Position numbers and translations under genes: made by a program. From the NCBI GenBank assembly GCA_037976565.1, contig CP137675.1, positions 16,474,492 through 16,538,491 of the forward strand: DNA of 64,000 bases. The letters are read 5' to 3'. Of this stretch, positions 1-12,255 are shown piece after piece. Under the pieces are notes generated by a model, which was not told the DNA's origin, did not search any database, and saw only the letters and a list, made by a program, of their open reading frames with translations. This stretch comes from Mesocentrotus franciscanus (Eukaryota; Echinodermata; Echinoidea; Camarodonta; Strongylocentrotidae). Every line of letters begins with the position of its first letter. Position 1 is the first letter of the stretch.

Positions 1-355
1 TTTTTTTTTCTTTGGTAATAACATACATGAAATGAGCTGTAAAGGGTACATGAGCATTTGTCTACATCAATAACCCACTTCTTGTAATGGCCAAAATTAA
101 ACTGATTTAATCTTTGCGCAGCACAAAACGTACGACCATTCGGTACAAGGGTCTAAAGATCAGACTATTTACTAAATGGATTGCAATCACTAAAGTCGAT
201 TCGACAACTAATAGTTGTTATTTTCCCACAAAAAGACATGTTCAAGCCCTTCCGTTTTGAGGGAAATTCTAAATTAGTATTATCTTTCAAATGCCGGTGG
301 AATTTAACCTTTTCATTTTGTTTTTGGCCTGCAAATTGGACATAGTACCTTTAAT
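1..355 (-). repeat. Dispersed repeat, copy 1
   Basis: Read on the minus strand, this stretch matches 27905-28210 nearly throughout with a few small gaps; the other copy lacks about 20 bases. Shared landmarks include TGGCCATTACAAGAAGTGGG, GCGCAGCACAAAACGTACG and GTACTATGTCC. The two copies are in opposite orientation about 28 kb apart. This copy is cut by the window edge. No terminal repeats or coding frame could be assigned, so the family is unknown; it is probably a transposon fragment. Confidence 0.8.
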
Positions 356-1476
356 GAAACTTTTGTATTGTATTTATTTATTCAGAGTAAAAACTCACAA
401 TCAGTCAAAATAGACTGCCTTTCAGGTAGTACGTCCACATTGTTAAAAAGCAAGTAAAATTAACACAACATCATTGACAAACAGATATAGAACAAATTTT
501 AATATCTACAAACAAATTTATTGAAAAAATGAAAATACAAAAAATCGAATCAAATTATAACCATAGGATTATCGAGAATATTATGAGACTTTCAAATTGC
601 ATTTGCATGTCTGGTCCGATTTACTGGCCATTGCCTAAGAAATTCCATAAATTCGAAACATCGTGTTTAATAGTATCTATTGGAGTGTACGTTCGGACAC
701 ACCCTTCGTCACTTTCTTCAACAGAGACCGTTGTACCGGCCACCTGAATGACTAATGACATGCTCACAATACGCTATACAATATTTACGTTTCTATCCTT
801 ACAAACCGATGTCACATCAACAATCAGATGAGGTCAAAGCTTGTTATGATTTTTTGCTTTCATTATTTGTAGAGAGCGGTTCTATTACATCCAAATAAAG
901 TCGCCCTATAAACATAGACGATTACTCAGATATATTTTTGATTTAAAAAATTCATTAAATCTGACTGAATTGATATGTTACCTAAGCCTTATTGACAACT
1001 TTAATCATTCCCTTATTTTGTCTAAAACGTATCTTCTTAACCAAATATGGCACTTTGATTAGTTTAAAATTTCACTAAATTTCGATTTCATTTTGACGAT
1101 GAATCCTAATTTGATGTTCCTTCTCTCTCAATGAATCCCTTAATTAATATCATGAATAATCTCATTAAATACATTTCGGGCATCTCTCTCTCTCTCTACA
1201 TATATATACATATTTCAATCAGCATTTAAGTTGATCTTATAATCCTTTCCCTGTTAATCGCAATATGTTTTGACGATGAGCGATGGCGTTAAGAAAGATG
1301 GTGATGAGGTGATTTCAGCAAGTTCTGAAAAGAAGTGACATTGGACCTCTTGACACGTCATGGCCAAGAGACATCACGATTTTAATGAGCCCTTATGTCT
1401 CCTTCTTGATTCCCACACGCAACCAAGGATGGCGAACGGACAGTGAATGAGTTTGCTTGATTAAATGTGACCATGG
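356..1476. other. No gene seen; AT-rich spacer
   Basis: AT-rich sequence with only short open frames. It holds a short CT run followed by a TA run near 1183-1210. Nothing else was recognised. Confidence 0.5.
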
Positions 1477-1479
1477 GAG

Positions 1480-2000
1480 GATGATAAGGCCTGGGGTTAG
1501 GATATTTCTTATATTTGCTAGGAAATGGTGGCTATAATGAGGGAATGAGGAGATAACAGTGAATTAATTTTGAAAGATTTCGTCAAAACGGACTCGTTTT
1601 TTTGTCTCTTCGCTAGCATTAGGTTGTGGGTTTTTTTTTATTATTATTATTATTTTTTTTTTTTTTTTTTTTTTTTTTTTGGGGGGTCTCCTTGCTAGCA
1701 ATAGTAACTAGGAGATTTTCATCGAAAAAATACGTCTATGCAATAACCTGCACCAACGATGGGCGGCGGATGAGGTCTGGGGTTAGGATATTTCTTATAT
1801 TTGCGAGGAAATGGTGGCCATAATGAGGGGATGAGGAGATAACCGTGAATTAATTTTGAAAGATTTTGTCAAAACGGACTCGTTTTTTTGTCTCTTCGCT
1901 AGCATTAGGTTGTGGGTTTTTTTTTTTGGGGGGGGTAACCTTGCTCGCATTAGTGACGAGGAGATTTACATCGAAAAAATACGTCTATGCAATAACGAAT
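1480..2000. repeat. Tandem duplication, period about 287 bp
   Basis: Two adjacent copies share the landmarks CTGGGGTTAGGATATTTC, GAATTAATTTTGAAAGATTT and ATACGTCTATGCAATAAC. Copy 1 carries a long poly-T/poly-G run (about 1628-1687) and copy 2 a shorter one (about 1917-1936), so the homopolymers explain most of the length difference. Open frames here overlap the homopolymers and are not credible genes. Confidence 0.85.
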
Positions 2001-2437
2001 CCCATTTCGGTGTTGGCCTGGTGCAGTCCCCCCAGCAAACATCGCTTGCCTTTGACAATATGCATTCATTCCCACTCAACTTTATGACGAGGAAACAGCT
2101 CCTCTTTAAAAGGAATTATAGAAATATACCTTGTATTACATGTATTATCAACATAGCATAAAATGCAAAATGCAAAATACAAGCAATGTATTTAACAATT
2201 TTACAGGGGCTTCATTCAAAGACGTGTCACCTTTTTAACCAACACGTCGCGACATTTTCACTGAGAGGAGTACCACAATTACAACTCCATGCATAAATTT
2301 GCTTGTCTGTTTGAAGCCCGCCACTGCAAACACACATCCATTGTAGTAGAACCGTAGCCTTCTTGGTATAGTTCAAGTACATCTCTTACAGACCATTAAC
2401 GTCATTCCAAGGCCTTGCATTGTAAACTATGTATAGT

Positions 2438-2711
2438 AGGCAAGGACCTCGAATTGAGACAGGAGTGTCTATGTTGTATAAGATGGAATCAAGACGCAAC
2501 AGAAGCAGAAACCCCCATGCACATAGCACACGTTGCGTCATTTCGGTTGCGTTATTACAGGTGCATTAAAATAGTTTTAAAAAGGCGGTGGTAGGCAGGG
2601 CCTTGAATTCATATGCGAGTGTTTCTGTGTTAAGTGGGACAGTATAGAGACGCAAACGAAGCAAGAAAGCTTTGTACCAGTTGCACAAGAGGCGTCATTC
2701 CGGTTTCCTGT
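2438..2711. repeat. Diverged tandem duplication, period about 153 bp
   Basis: The stretch at 2438-2553 (from GTAGGCAAGGACCT) is repeated with many substitutions at 2591-2711 (from GTAGGCAGGGCCTT). Shared internal words are AGACGCAA and the GCGTCATTxCGGTT block. It is old and noncoding. Confidence 0.6.
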
Positions 2712-5252
2712 GAAGTAAATTAGCATATACGGCAGACATTCATTGGCATTATTTCTTTCATTGTGCATTTTTCATTCACTCCGTCTTTAATGTCACTCTC
2801 ACATAGCGCTTCAAAGGATACCACTGCTGACGCAGCGCTATGTTACCAAAAATGACGCTTCATGCGTACCGGGCAGTGCATGTGATTTGTAACTCTTGTC
2901 TGCTCTTTTTCTTACATAAATGTTTTAAATTCTGCTTCTTCTTCATCATCATCTTCTTCTTCTTCTTCGTCTTTTGTTTTCTATCTTGTTCGCTGTGCAT
3001 CGGAATACACCTCTAATATTCTCATTTGTGGCAGCCTAATAGTTAGTTCATAAACAAATGTTAAACGATTCCAGTTGTTGGCTTTCTTAGACAAAAAGTC
3101 GCGTCGATTTCATAGTACTAACGATATTTTTTTTTCATCCTTCAAAATCATTCGTTCCTAAAATAATCAATGTAACATTTCCAACTCCTTGTATGACTTA
3201 TTTCCATTTGTTTTCAATCATAATCACAACGACTGTGAGGACCACATTCACGTGTCTTCGCTGTCAACTGTGTGCATTCTGTCTGCTGGGTATACCATTC
3301 GGCCATTGTATACTAATGACGAGTGCTGGAAACGTTATCTCGTATTCAATTCGAAGACATATCACCAAAAATCGATACATTTCATATTCAACGCGGCATC
3401 AAAGAAAGTTATCTGGTATGTTGATGATGTAGAGGCAATGCCATTTCTTCGAGGGGGAGGGGGTGGGCAATGGGGGACATGCCCCTGTGACTGGCAAAGG
3501 AATCTAAATGAAGAAAAATAGAAAGAGAGGGAAAAGGACGAGAAAAGTAGGAACATATGACCACTTCCCGGACGCCCCTTCACCCATCAGTAACCATGCA
3601 TGATTCTTAAAAAAAGCATGGAAATGATTTTCGAAAAGAAATAACCTGTTTAAATTCCCACACCCTTGTCCATCACTTATTTATGTTTGGGAACATTCGA
3701 TGACAGAGCGACATATGACATAATATGACTATGATTTGTATGTCATATACAACGTATACAATAGTGGATCTAAATCGGCCCTGATGCTTGTAATCGTGGT
3801 GACTTCAATCATAGGGTACGACCGGTGTCCGCCATGATACCAGGGCCCCCTCTATGACTGGACCCACATATGCCATTGTGTAGAAGAAAGACATCGTCAG
3901 AACTTGCAGTCCTCATTCTGTGGACAACGCGCCTTACGTCTCATGATCACGTAGGCTGTGGCACTTGGCAAGCAGCTTGTTGTGACACTATCTGGAGGAA
4001 ACATTCGCTGGCTGTCTAACCCATTCATGAAGAGGGAGGACACGGCTTGCCTAATTTACAGAATACGATCCGAATTATTGATCTGATGTATCTAGCAAGT
4101 GCATCTGAAAAGAAGATCCATTTTGAAACTGCTCAGCGACCGCTGAATGAACAGTAATAAAATACGCAAGGTTTTGTGGCTTTGAGGAAAACGTGCGGAT
4201 CAGCCCTTTATTAACTTATTAAGTGGACAGATTTCGCTCATAGCATCGAGGGTTATTTGAATGTAGACCGGAAAATTCATTATGGTCTGTAGGTCTGTAT
4301 GAGGAACATCGAATAGAACAAAATCGACATACTAATGTGTATCAAGTATGTGTATTATTTATCTTTCTTTGGGGAGGGGTGTATGGCTGTTGAACACAGT
4401 AAAAGCTTATTGCCATAGACACAACATGATATAAATGCATTGACCTGGAGTGAAATGTAACTTTCTTTTTCAATGGAATTACATTCTGGACTGTTTACGT
4501 CAAATAAATGCCTGTACACTTTATCAAACGCCTTAATGCTATGTATAATTTTAATGAAATGTCCTTTGTTTTTTTAAGCCAATTGATTTTTTTTAAATCA
4601 TCATGATGATTCATTAAATCGAATTCAATGCAATTGTAAATTAGAGAATGACTCTCCTGCTACAAGTTTTTGAGTATTTTTTTGCCAATAATAAACAGGC
4701 ACAATTACATTTGTTTTTAAGAAATCAGCGTTGTAAACATAAACAAACCAATTAAGTACTGCGATAAGCAACATCTTACGTAAAAGTAATAGACATACAA
4801 ATATTACACTGATAGCCTCTGCAGGAGCTTTGTGCGTAATAGTCAATGCACCTAAGTGGGAATTATTCTCTTAAATACTTATATTTCAAAGAGCTACCCG
4901 ACCTGGAAAATTCGCGTCTATGGTTAGGAGAAGAAAAGATCTTGTCCGAGAGCCCTTCAAAGAAAGGATTTTATTTCCCAGTAATATCTAGTATGTAATA
5001 TGATATTCATATATTCACAACGACCGATTTAATTTGTTTATAATGAACACAATGCAATAAAGGTTGGGGTAGTAAACACGCTAGAAACTTGGATACACCG
5101 AATGATTATCGATTTCCACTGCGGTTGACTATGCTTGTTATTGATCTAACTGGACATTACTCTGAACCCAAACGTCATTTTGACCAGTCAATATTTCATC
5201 CGTTATCCATATCGGGGTCATGACGTCATAGACGTTGCAAACTTTCAACCAA
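2712..5252. other. No gene seen
   Basis: About 2.5 kb without a recognisable gene, RNA or transposon. Open frames of 60-110 residues at 3189-3583 and 4625-4846 show no known motif and overlap each other on both strands, as expected by chance. A perfect TGACGTCA octamer lies at 5221-5228, just before the next element. Confidence 0.45.
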
Positions 5253-5755
5253 TACGTGCCTTCACAGTTGTTTCATCGCAAAGCATGCCGGGACAGATTT
5301 CTAGTACGGCAGTAGATTTTCACCTTCGCCGCGATCAGCTGTTCCATTGCCAACAACGGGATTTTATCCTGTCGAATCAACATCATAATCTTGTACAGGA
5401 TGTGTTATTCTGCAGTGATTTTCTTTCATTCCAGTATCATTTGTACACTAACAAACCAAAGTTTGTGATTATGTATTTTTATGACGATCCTTCAAAAAAT
5501 AAAGCTGATAATACGAAATAAAGTGGGCTAATGAGAGTGGGTTCCCTTGTATGAATATGTAGTCCCATATGTTCAAATGTGTGTGCATTCAGTTTGCGTC
5601 GGTGGTTTGCCTTTTGAAGCTGCTAAACATTCGTGTTTTAGGTTGAAGGATCGTCATAAAAATACATTATCACATACGTTGGTTTCTTACCGTACAAATG
5701 GTACTATAAATCTGTCCTGGCATGCTTTGCGATAAAACAACCATGAAGGCACGTA
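5253..5755 (+). mobile_element. MITE-like element I with about 36-bp terminal inverted repeats
   Basis: The left end (ACGTGCCTTCACAGTTG, from about 5254) is inverted at the right end (5722-5755, running into AAGGCACGTA). Its internal sequence matches the next element, including AGATTTTCACCTTCGCCGCG and CAGCTGTTCCATTGCCAAC. The ends are bounded by TA, which is consistent with, but does not prove, a TA target duplication. The open frame spanning 5180-5521 crosses the element edge and is frameshifted in the second copy, so it is not a gene. Confidence 0.65.
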
Positions 5756-6366
5756 TACGTGCCTTCTCGGTTGTTTCCTCGCAAAGCATCACGGGACATC
5801 TGCTTAGTACGGAAGTAGATTTTCACCTTCGCCGCGATCAGCTGTTCCATTGCCAACAACGGGATTTTTATCCTGTCTAATCAACATCATAATCTTGTAC
5901 AGGATCCATTATTCTGCAGTTATTTTCTTTCATTCCAGTATTAACAGTAAGAAACCAAAGTTTGTGATTATGTATTTTTATGGCGATCCTTCAACAAAAA
6001 AAGCTGATAATACGACGTAAAGTGGGCTAATGACTATGTAGTCCCATGTGTCCAAATATGTGTGTGCGTGTGTGTGAGTGTGTGTGTATGTGTATTGTGC
6101 GTGTGTGTGTGTGTGTGTGCGTGCGTGTACGTGTGTGTGTGTGTGTGTGTGCATATTGCGTCGGTGGCTTGCCTTTTCCAGCTTCTACACTCGTGTTTTA
6201 GATAGAAATTAACCAAATGTACAGTAAAATTAGACTTATGTCTCAGGGTATATGAATATATACATAATAGATAATGAAATACTAGAATGGCCGACAGTGT
6301 TTAGCATCTGGAAAAGGCAAGCCACCGACGCGATGCTTTGCGATGAAACAAACGTGAATGCACGTA
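5756..6366 (+). mobile_element. MITE-like element II, same family, abutting element I
   Basis: The left TIR begins at 5756 (TACGTGCCTTCTCGG) and the right TIR lies at about 6331-6366 (GCTTTGCGATGAAAC, ending GCACGTA). It matches element I internally over several hundred bases and has gained a TG microsatellite (6059-6152). It also has an extra inverted segment: the GCGTCGGTGGCTTGCC block near 6160 recurs in reverse complement near 6310-6332. The junction with element I forms a 68-bp imperfect palindrome. Confidence 0.65.
6059..6152. repeat. TG microsatellite
   Basis: Long alternating TG/GT run with a few interruptions, inside element II. The histidine/threonine-rich reverse-strand frame here is an artefact of the repeat. 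Confidence 0.95.
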
Positions 6367-7702
6367 TACCAGAGCGTCGTATAATAGAGTCTCTATAAAT
6401 GCACAAGATTGATTGGTAGAGAATGCTTCTCTGAATTGCGATTTCATGTTGTGTACAGTTATCGACTCTGTTCTTCAAGTAAGGCCCTTGGGTAATTATT
6501 ATCCAAGCAATTTCCTTGTAAAACTGGAAAGTGGAAAATGTGGATTAATGTCTTGCCAAATGATACCCGAGCCCTAAACCCTTGGATTGAGGGTTAAGTG
6601 CATGAAGTACTATACCATGGCATCCCCACTGTGTATACATACAGGTGTATAAATTATACCTCTGTGTCTTGAATAAAAGAAAGATCGTAGCCTTAATATT
6701 GTTTAGAAACGGTCCAATATGAACCAATGTTACGTAACCTTGTATGCAGCTATAATTATGTACAGCTAACAAATAAAATATTAATACCCTTTATCAAGTG
6801 AATTGATTCAACAAAGGATTCAACAAAGGCCCTAATGTAACCATTCCATTGTTCTTTCTTGAATTACGAAGAAGAAAAAAATCAACAACAAAAAAATCAA
6901 AGTTACAAGGGGGGTTAGTAGCTCAGCTGTTAACTGTGTATCTCATAATATGGAAAATCCAAAGAGTGGTGACCGTTCTTTTTGCTCATTTTCATGTCAC
7001 AGCGGCTAAAAATGAAGGTATTTCCTCTCGTCTCTTTCCGGCGGGAGATTGAACTGAGCTTTCCCTTGCGTCTAATCACTCATTTAAAAATAGAAAGCGC
7101 GCCGCTCTGTCCTATACCGTGGCTTTACCGGTCAAGGTTTCTCTAGTAATGAAGAGATGGGCTGGAAAACACTGGTGGGTTTGGCTGGGTAGACAAACCG
7201 GCCAATGCTCGTTCTAATACCCTGGGGAATCATACATTACGACTACTAAAGCAATATTTCCACCCCTTCTATATTGGATCCGAAAGACATCTGACCAAAT
7301 CATGCTTGTCTGTTGTTTGTTTGTTTTGTTTTGTTTATGGTTTGTTTTTTCCATTTGTTTTAACTGTTCTCCCCTCCCTCTATAGCAGAAGCCTGGATCC
7401 ACCCACCAGCAATATGATCATCTTGACATACTTGAGTAGGGTTATGCTTCAGAATACAACACAAAGACCTCAAAATGCCAGTAAAAAAACAGAATCAGAA
7501 AATGGAGCAATGTTAACAGACTTATTATGATTGAACGATCATAACAAAAAATTATGTTTTTATTTTCTAGTTTATGTCTCTTAAAAGTAGTTATGATATA
7601 GGGGGAAAAATAATTTGAATGAAATAGAAACAAATATAATAAATAGAGAGAGGGGGAAGAGAGAAACGAAGTTATGTAGATTCCGTACTTAAGCTACATT
7701 TT
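6367..7702. other. No gene seen
   Basis: No recognised gene, RNA or transposon. A word resembling a tRNA A box (TAGTAGCTCAG near 6916) has no matching B box. Confidence 0.45.
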
Positions 7703-7905
7703 GATTAAAGATAAGGTTCAGTTCTGGTCATGCGATTGCATTCTGAAAGAAACGGTGTGGAATCGATCAGAAAAGGTTGATCATCTAGCATATAAGTATT
7801 GGTGTTTACTGCAAGGTTCTGGAATCATCAAAAATGATAAAAGATTTGGCCCAGTCTTGGTAAAGTTACAAGCACTGTACACAGAAAGATGTATATGGGA
7901 ATACA
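7703..7905 (+). repeat. Dispersed repeat with an open frame, copy 1
   Basis: About 200 bp matching 52697-52893 on the same strand. Shared words include CAGTTCTGGTCATGCGATTG, GAAAAGGTTGATCATCTAGC and TTTGGCCCAGTCTTGG. Here the match is open throughout as part of a 73-codon frame (7701-7922) with residues such as WNRSEKVDHLAYK and FGPVLVKLQALYTERC. The second copy keeps both halves but in different frames. I do not recognise the protein. A remnant of a transposon-encoded product is a reasonable guess. Confidence 0.8.
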
Positions 7906-7922
7906 CGAACATGTCGTATTAA

Positions 7923-10490
7923 AATCCGTCCCGAGTTTTATGCTGTTACATGCCATATTTAGAATATGAAGGCATTTGAAGAGCCATGCTTTTCAGTGAG
8001 CATGTTTTCTCTGATGTTCTTCTACACTTGCATAATAACAATGATAACACTCACAAATTATTTTTCACCTCTTCCAAGAACTCAACCTTCTCTTTAAGTT
8101 AAGCTACATTTTGGAGGCCGAAGTCTTATAATATATCTTCACATTCAAAATCCCGTAAAGTCATAATTTATTACTTAAGGTAGATTTGTTTAGGCATATC
8201 CTTATCAAGGCAGATGTTTCGTATAAGCCGTAGTTCGATGACGCAATATTCTTGTCAATGTAGATAATCTAATTAGCTAAAAGTCATATGACGTCATAAA
8301 TATATATATATATATACTGCTTTGTGACGTCATTCACATCGCCTGGAATTCGTTTTTACCTTAGAGGTAACATAAAAGAACTTGTTGAGCTTGAATAATT
8401 ATGTTAAGTCATCATTCGAACGGAAAGATAAAGAACAACATCATACTTACAAATTGTCATACATGATGATTATGACAATGCGAACGTGTTTTATGTCACT
8501 CTGGTAAAAACATAGACATAATAAACTTTTGATTTTTGTTTCTAATGTGATTTGAGACGTCAGAAATGTGCATGTAAAGTAAAGTAACAAGGGCACTGTT
8601 GTCGTTAATTAAATTATCGGCCCTGTTAAGTATCGAGCCTTACATACTGATGAGATGGCTAATTTTGAATCCGGTATTTCACTTCGTAACGGCATTTCTT
8701 TTACTGGATACATTTCTTTAAAGTCGCCTTTGTAGCATTCGAAACGATTGGAATCCACAAAATTCACTTTGAATTGTTCCAATGTTGTGAAGGTAAGATG
8801 GAAGAAACACCTTACACTCTCGCTTGATCAATGGTACAATTTCTTGCAGTGTTGATTCTACGTCAAGGCTACACGTCTCACTAATGCTTCTTTGATGATG
8901 GATGCCACAATCTTCAAGTTCGGAACATTACATACTGGGCATTCCACGCTGAAGTATTCCGAATGCTGTTGACAAAAGACAGCCAGAAAAGAAAATGTCC
9001 ATTCCAATTATGCAAGGGAGCTCGAGCTTTTATCCATGTTAACGTAAATGAGTATGTATTACTTTTGTTATTTCCAATATGCTCAAAAGGATTTGAAGCG
9101 CTTGACAACACAAACAATGTAAGCAGAGGCAAATTTCTATTTTGAAGTGAAGGTTTATAAAGGAAACCTGGTTAGGTGTTTATTCCCAATATGCCGAGTA
9201 AACGAATAAACTCATCATGCTCATGTAAATTATATAAATAAAACAAAAATCTCTCAATCATTGATCCAGTTTATTATAAAAGAATGCGTTCATGGATAGG
9301 GTAAAAAAATAGTTCAATGTGATGTACGTACTTTCAAGTCTGGAATGGATAGGTCTTGGCAACTTCTCAGCAACTTCTTCCTAGGATCTTTTTACTTCCT
9401 CCAGCTGCCAGATTCTTCCCGCCAGTATTTTTTCAATCACCTTTCAAAAGTCTCTCTTCATATTACCATTATCAAGTATGCATGCGGCACTTCACTGGGC
9501 CACAATCGACCCCAAATGATCCTCTGAAATTGGAGCCAACACCTTGTGCCTTTTGTCCCATCTCAAAAGCCCTTCAGTCAATCAGTCGCTCTTACTTCAG
9601 AGGACTATTGCAGAATGTCATCGAGCTCGTGAGAGTAAGAGGGTTAAGAGAGTTGTCAAGAAGATCAGAAAAGGTTACCCTCGGTGAATATTCCCATTCT
9701 TAATGCGACAAAGACCACATGGGTGGTATCTTGAGCGCCGTGGGTAACTTGAATGACCGAACCTAAGCAAATACCACGGAAAGCCCGGAGTGGTGAGGGT
9801 TAAAGTAGGCGAAAGGGAATATCATTTTGCCGATAAAAGGAGGAGCCAGACGAGGAGTGGTCAATGGTCATACAGAGGTTTCTCGTTTCGCCGCATGGCT
9901 CGGTTCAAGTTGCCATCAGGATCCAATGACAAAAAGAGTTCTTCGACAAGGAGAAACAATCCTCTTCACTTGAACTGAAATGGCATTATGCATTCACGTT
10001 AGTATCAAGTTTCGATATCAAATGCATGAGATCTTCGTGACGAAAGAAATAAAAATGTTGAAATTATGTTAAGAGAGAGAGATAGAGAGAGAACAGTGTT
10101 TCCATATAGACATCTGCAACAGTAAAAAGGGGAGAAATTAAAAAGAAACGTAACCTTTGAAAAAGACCGCACAGGTATCCATGTCAGTGATAGCATAGTG
10201 CACAAGAGATATTAGAAAGTTATATTTGGCCCTAGTGCGATATGAATCTCCATATCAAAAGATAGTTCATAGGTACTAAGTTTTCCAAATAAAGGACAAT
10301 TTAAAAATAGTTTCGTTTTCTAAAAAACGTGTCCTATAATACTCAAACGAACACACGTGACATTTTCTTATAATTTCCTGTTGTCAGTGCGTTTACAAAT
10401 AAAAATGCATTCAACACGAAAATTGCCGTTATTCTTACCTTTTAGAAAGGAATTCCAAAGGTGCAATTGAGTGTTTGGGCGACTGGATGA
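7923..10490. other. No gene seen
   Basis: No convincing gene. The open frame at 9356-9703 (115 codons) starts with methionine and is moderately GC-rich, but it has no recognisable domain and overlaps another frame at 9345-9527. Two TGACGTCA sites near 8.3 kb are listed separately. Confidence 0.4.
8289..8332. promoter_or_regulatory. Paired perfect CRE octamers flanking a TA run
   Basis: TGACGTCA occurs at 8289-8296 and 8325-8332, 36 bp apart, separated mainly by a TA dinucleotide run. TGACGTCA is the palindromic CREB/ATF site. No adjacent gene was found, so regulatory use is speculative. Confidence 0.3.
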
Positions 10491-10499
10491 GATGCATAA

Positions 10500-10800
10500 T
10501 GGGAGTGTGTTTTCCGTGTTTTTCCTCCTCCTCCTTTTCCCATTCCCCCTCTTCTTGTTCTTCTTCTTCTTTTCTTCTTCTTTAATTTTCTATTTTTTGT
10601 TCTGTTTCTCCTTCTCTGTTTTCCCTCTTCTTCTACTATTCTTCTTCGGCCTAAACAAATAAATACAAGATTAAATAGATAAATATATAAATCAAATAAT
10701 TCAAAAAAATATATTAATATATAAATAAAGACAAAAAGACAAAAAGTTTGAAGAAATAAAAAAAAGGATAAATAAATGAATAAAATAAAAAGCAATATTC
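10500..10800. repeat. CTT/TTC low-complexity tract and AT-rich run
   Basis: A pyrimidine-rich TTC tract (about 10516-10640) is followed by an AATA/AAATA-rich run (about 10660-10790). The reverse-strand open frame of 159 codons over this tract (10442-10921) is composed of low-complexity residues and is not a gene. Confidence 0.85.
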
Positions 10801-11991
10801 GAAAGTTGTTAGACATCCAGCTGTCCAGAGATGATAAAATCATCACATGACTAACTTGCTGATGGTATCTCAACACGGTTTTCCAGGACCGTTGATAAAG
10901 AGGGGTTAGAGTGAATATCAAGTCAACACAATGAATAGCATGTACTACTACTTAAATGTGAATCTATTAAGAGTAAAATACACTATGGACAAATAGGGAT
11001 TGACAATTTTTCTGGATGTCTGTTGGCCGTCTCAAAGAATGTATACGTACATGCAGTTCAAGATGTAATATAATTCAAGAGAAATGCCTATTTACGTGAT
11101 CAACAGCAAACAGGCTGCTGATATATATATATACATGTATGTGGGTGTGTGTGTTACAATTTGCACTTTTGACGTTGTTATGGCCCATGAATTTACTTGT
11201 CTAGAATATGTTGATTTAAAATGAAATAGAAATAGAAATAGAAACCGTTATAAGTGCCGACTGGAAAAAGCCCTTTACACGTAATCAGTGATCATTAGTG
11301 AATAATTTAATAAATTATTTTCTGTGCAGTGGTGATCAATAGCTACCCATTAAATATGTTTAAGGGTGGAGCTCAATGAACGTGCAGTTTAACTGATACA
11401 AATAGTAATATTTGAAGTAGAAAACATTGATGAGGATGTCTCAGCGAGCTTGGACCGTTTGATAAGATCATCCACGACTGAAGCAGCTGTTCAATTGAGT
11501 CAAATTAGTTTGTAAGTGACCACTTAACCAAAGGCTTAGTTTTGCTCGTGGCAAAAGCGTCACTCAAATAACGCATTCCAGGCGGGCGCGAAAATTGTCA
11601 TCCCACTTTGCACAGGCATTTAAGAAAATAATGTTGATCAAAGCTGTCTGCACCTGCTATTACATATCATCTTCGGTAATGAAACCGAGTGCTCTTAAGG
11701 AATGCCATTAATTCCTACATATACATTAGCTGATTGGGTATTTTCCAATGTCTGTGAAAGATATTGGCCTAAGGAAAAGGTTCTTTTGGGGGGGAAGTTG
11801 GTATTGGAATTATGAAACAGCGTAGTGTTCGAGCTGCATTGTTTCCATTATGTTTTTCCTATAACGAGATTCATCAGAGGGCCCAAAGTAATTTACATCT
11901 CTAATGGGAGCCGTTATGGAATACATCATTTCGGGTTAAATTTAATAAAACCATAAAATTATCCTCGCATGCCTATCCATGTAAACAAGGG
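10801..11991. other. No gene seen
   Basis: Only short simple-sequence runs are seen: TA then TG near 11120-11155, and a GAAATA triplication near 11224-11244. Confidence 0.45.
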
Positions 11992-12255
11992 CAGGGGCGG
12001 ATCCAGGGGGGGAGTCATGGGAATGCACACCCACCCCCTTTGTCCTTCCGAAAAAAAAATGGAAGAAATATTCACATAAATGTTCAGTTTACTCATTCAG
12101 AAATGCCTCAAAATGTACCATCTTTTCTTAAGGTTTAAAACTTGCATGGGCCCTTAAGCGGGCCACGGACCCCACGCCGTAAAGGCTTCGCGCTCACAAT
12201 TTCGTACATTTCACGCCCCTCCCCCTCCCCCTTGAAAATCCTGGATCCGCTCCTG
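11992..12255 (+). mobile_element. MITE-like element with GGATCC inverted termini
   Basis: The left end CAGGGGCGGATCCAGG (11992) is mirrored by CCTGGATCCGCTCCTG at the right end (to 12255), giving TIRs of about 16 bp with one mismatch. The 264-bp interior has no coding frame. A lone GCTGGATCCGCCTCTCAT-like end occurs near 26748, suggesting the family is dispersed. Superfamily not determined; no clear target duplication. Confidence 0.65.

Noticed and set aside
5180..5521. 113-codon open frame
   Set aside because: It crosses the edge of a TIR element and is frameshifted in the adjacent copy.
6905..6990. tRNA-like A box TAGTAGCTCAG
   Set aside because: No B box or pairing stems at a suitable distance.
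10442..10921. 159-codon minus frame
   Set aside because: It runs over CTT-rich and AT-rich low-complexity sequence; Lys/Arg- and Phe-rich segments mirror the repeats.
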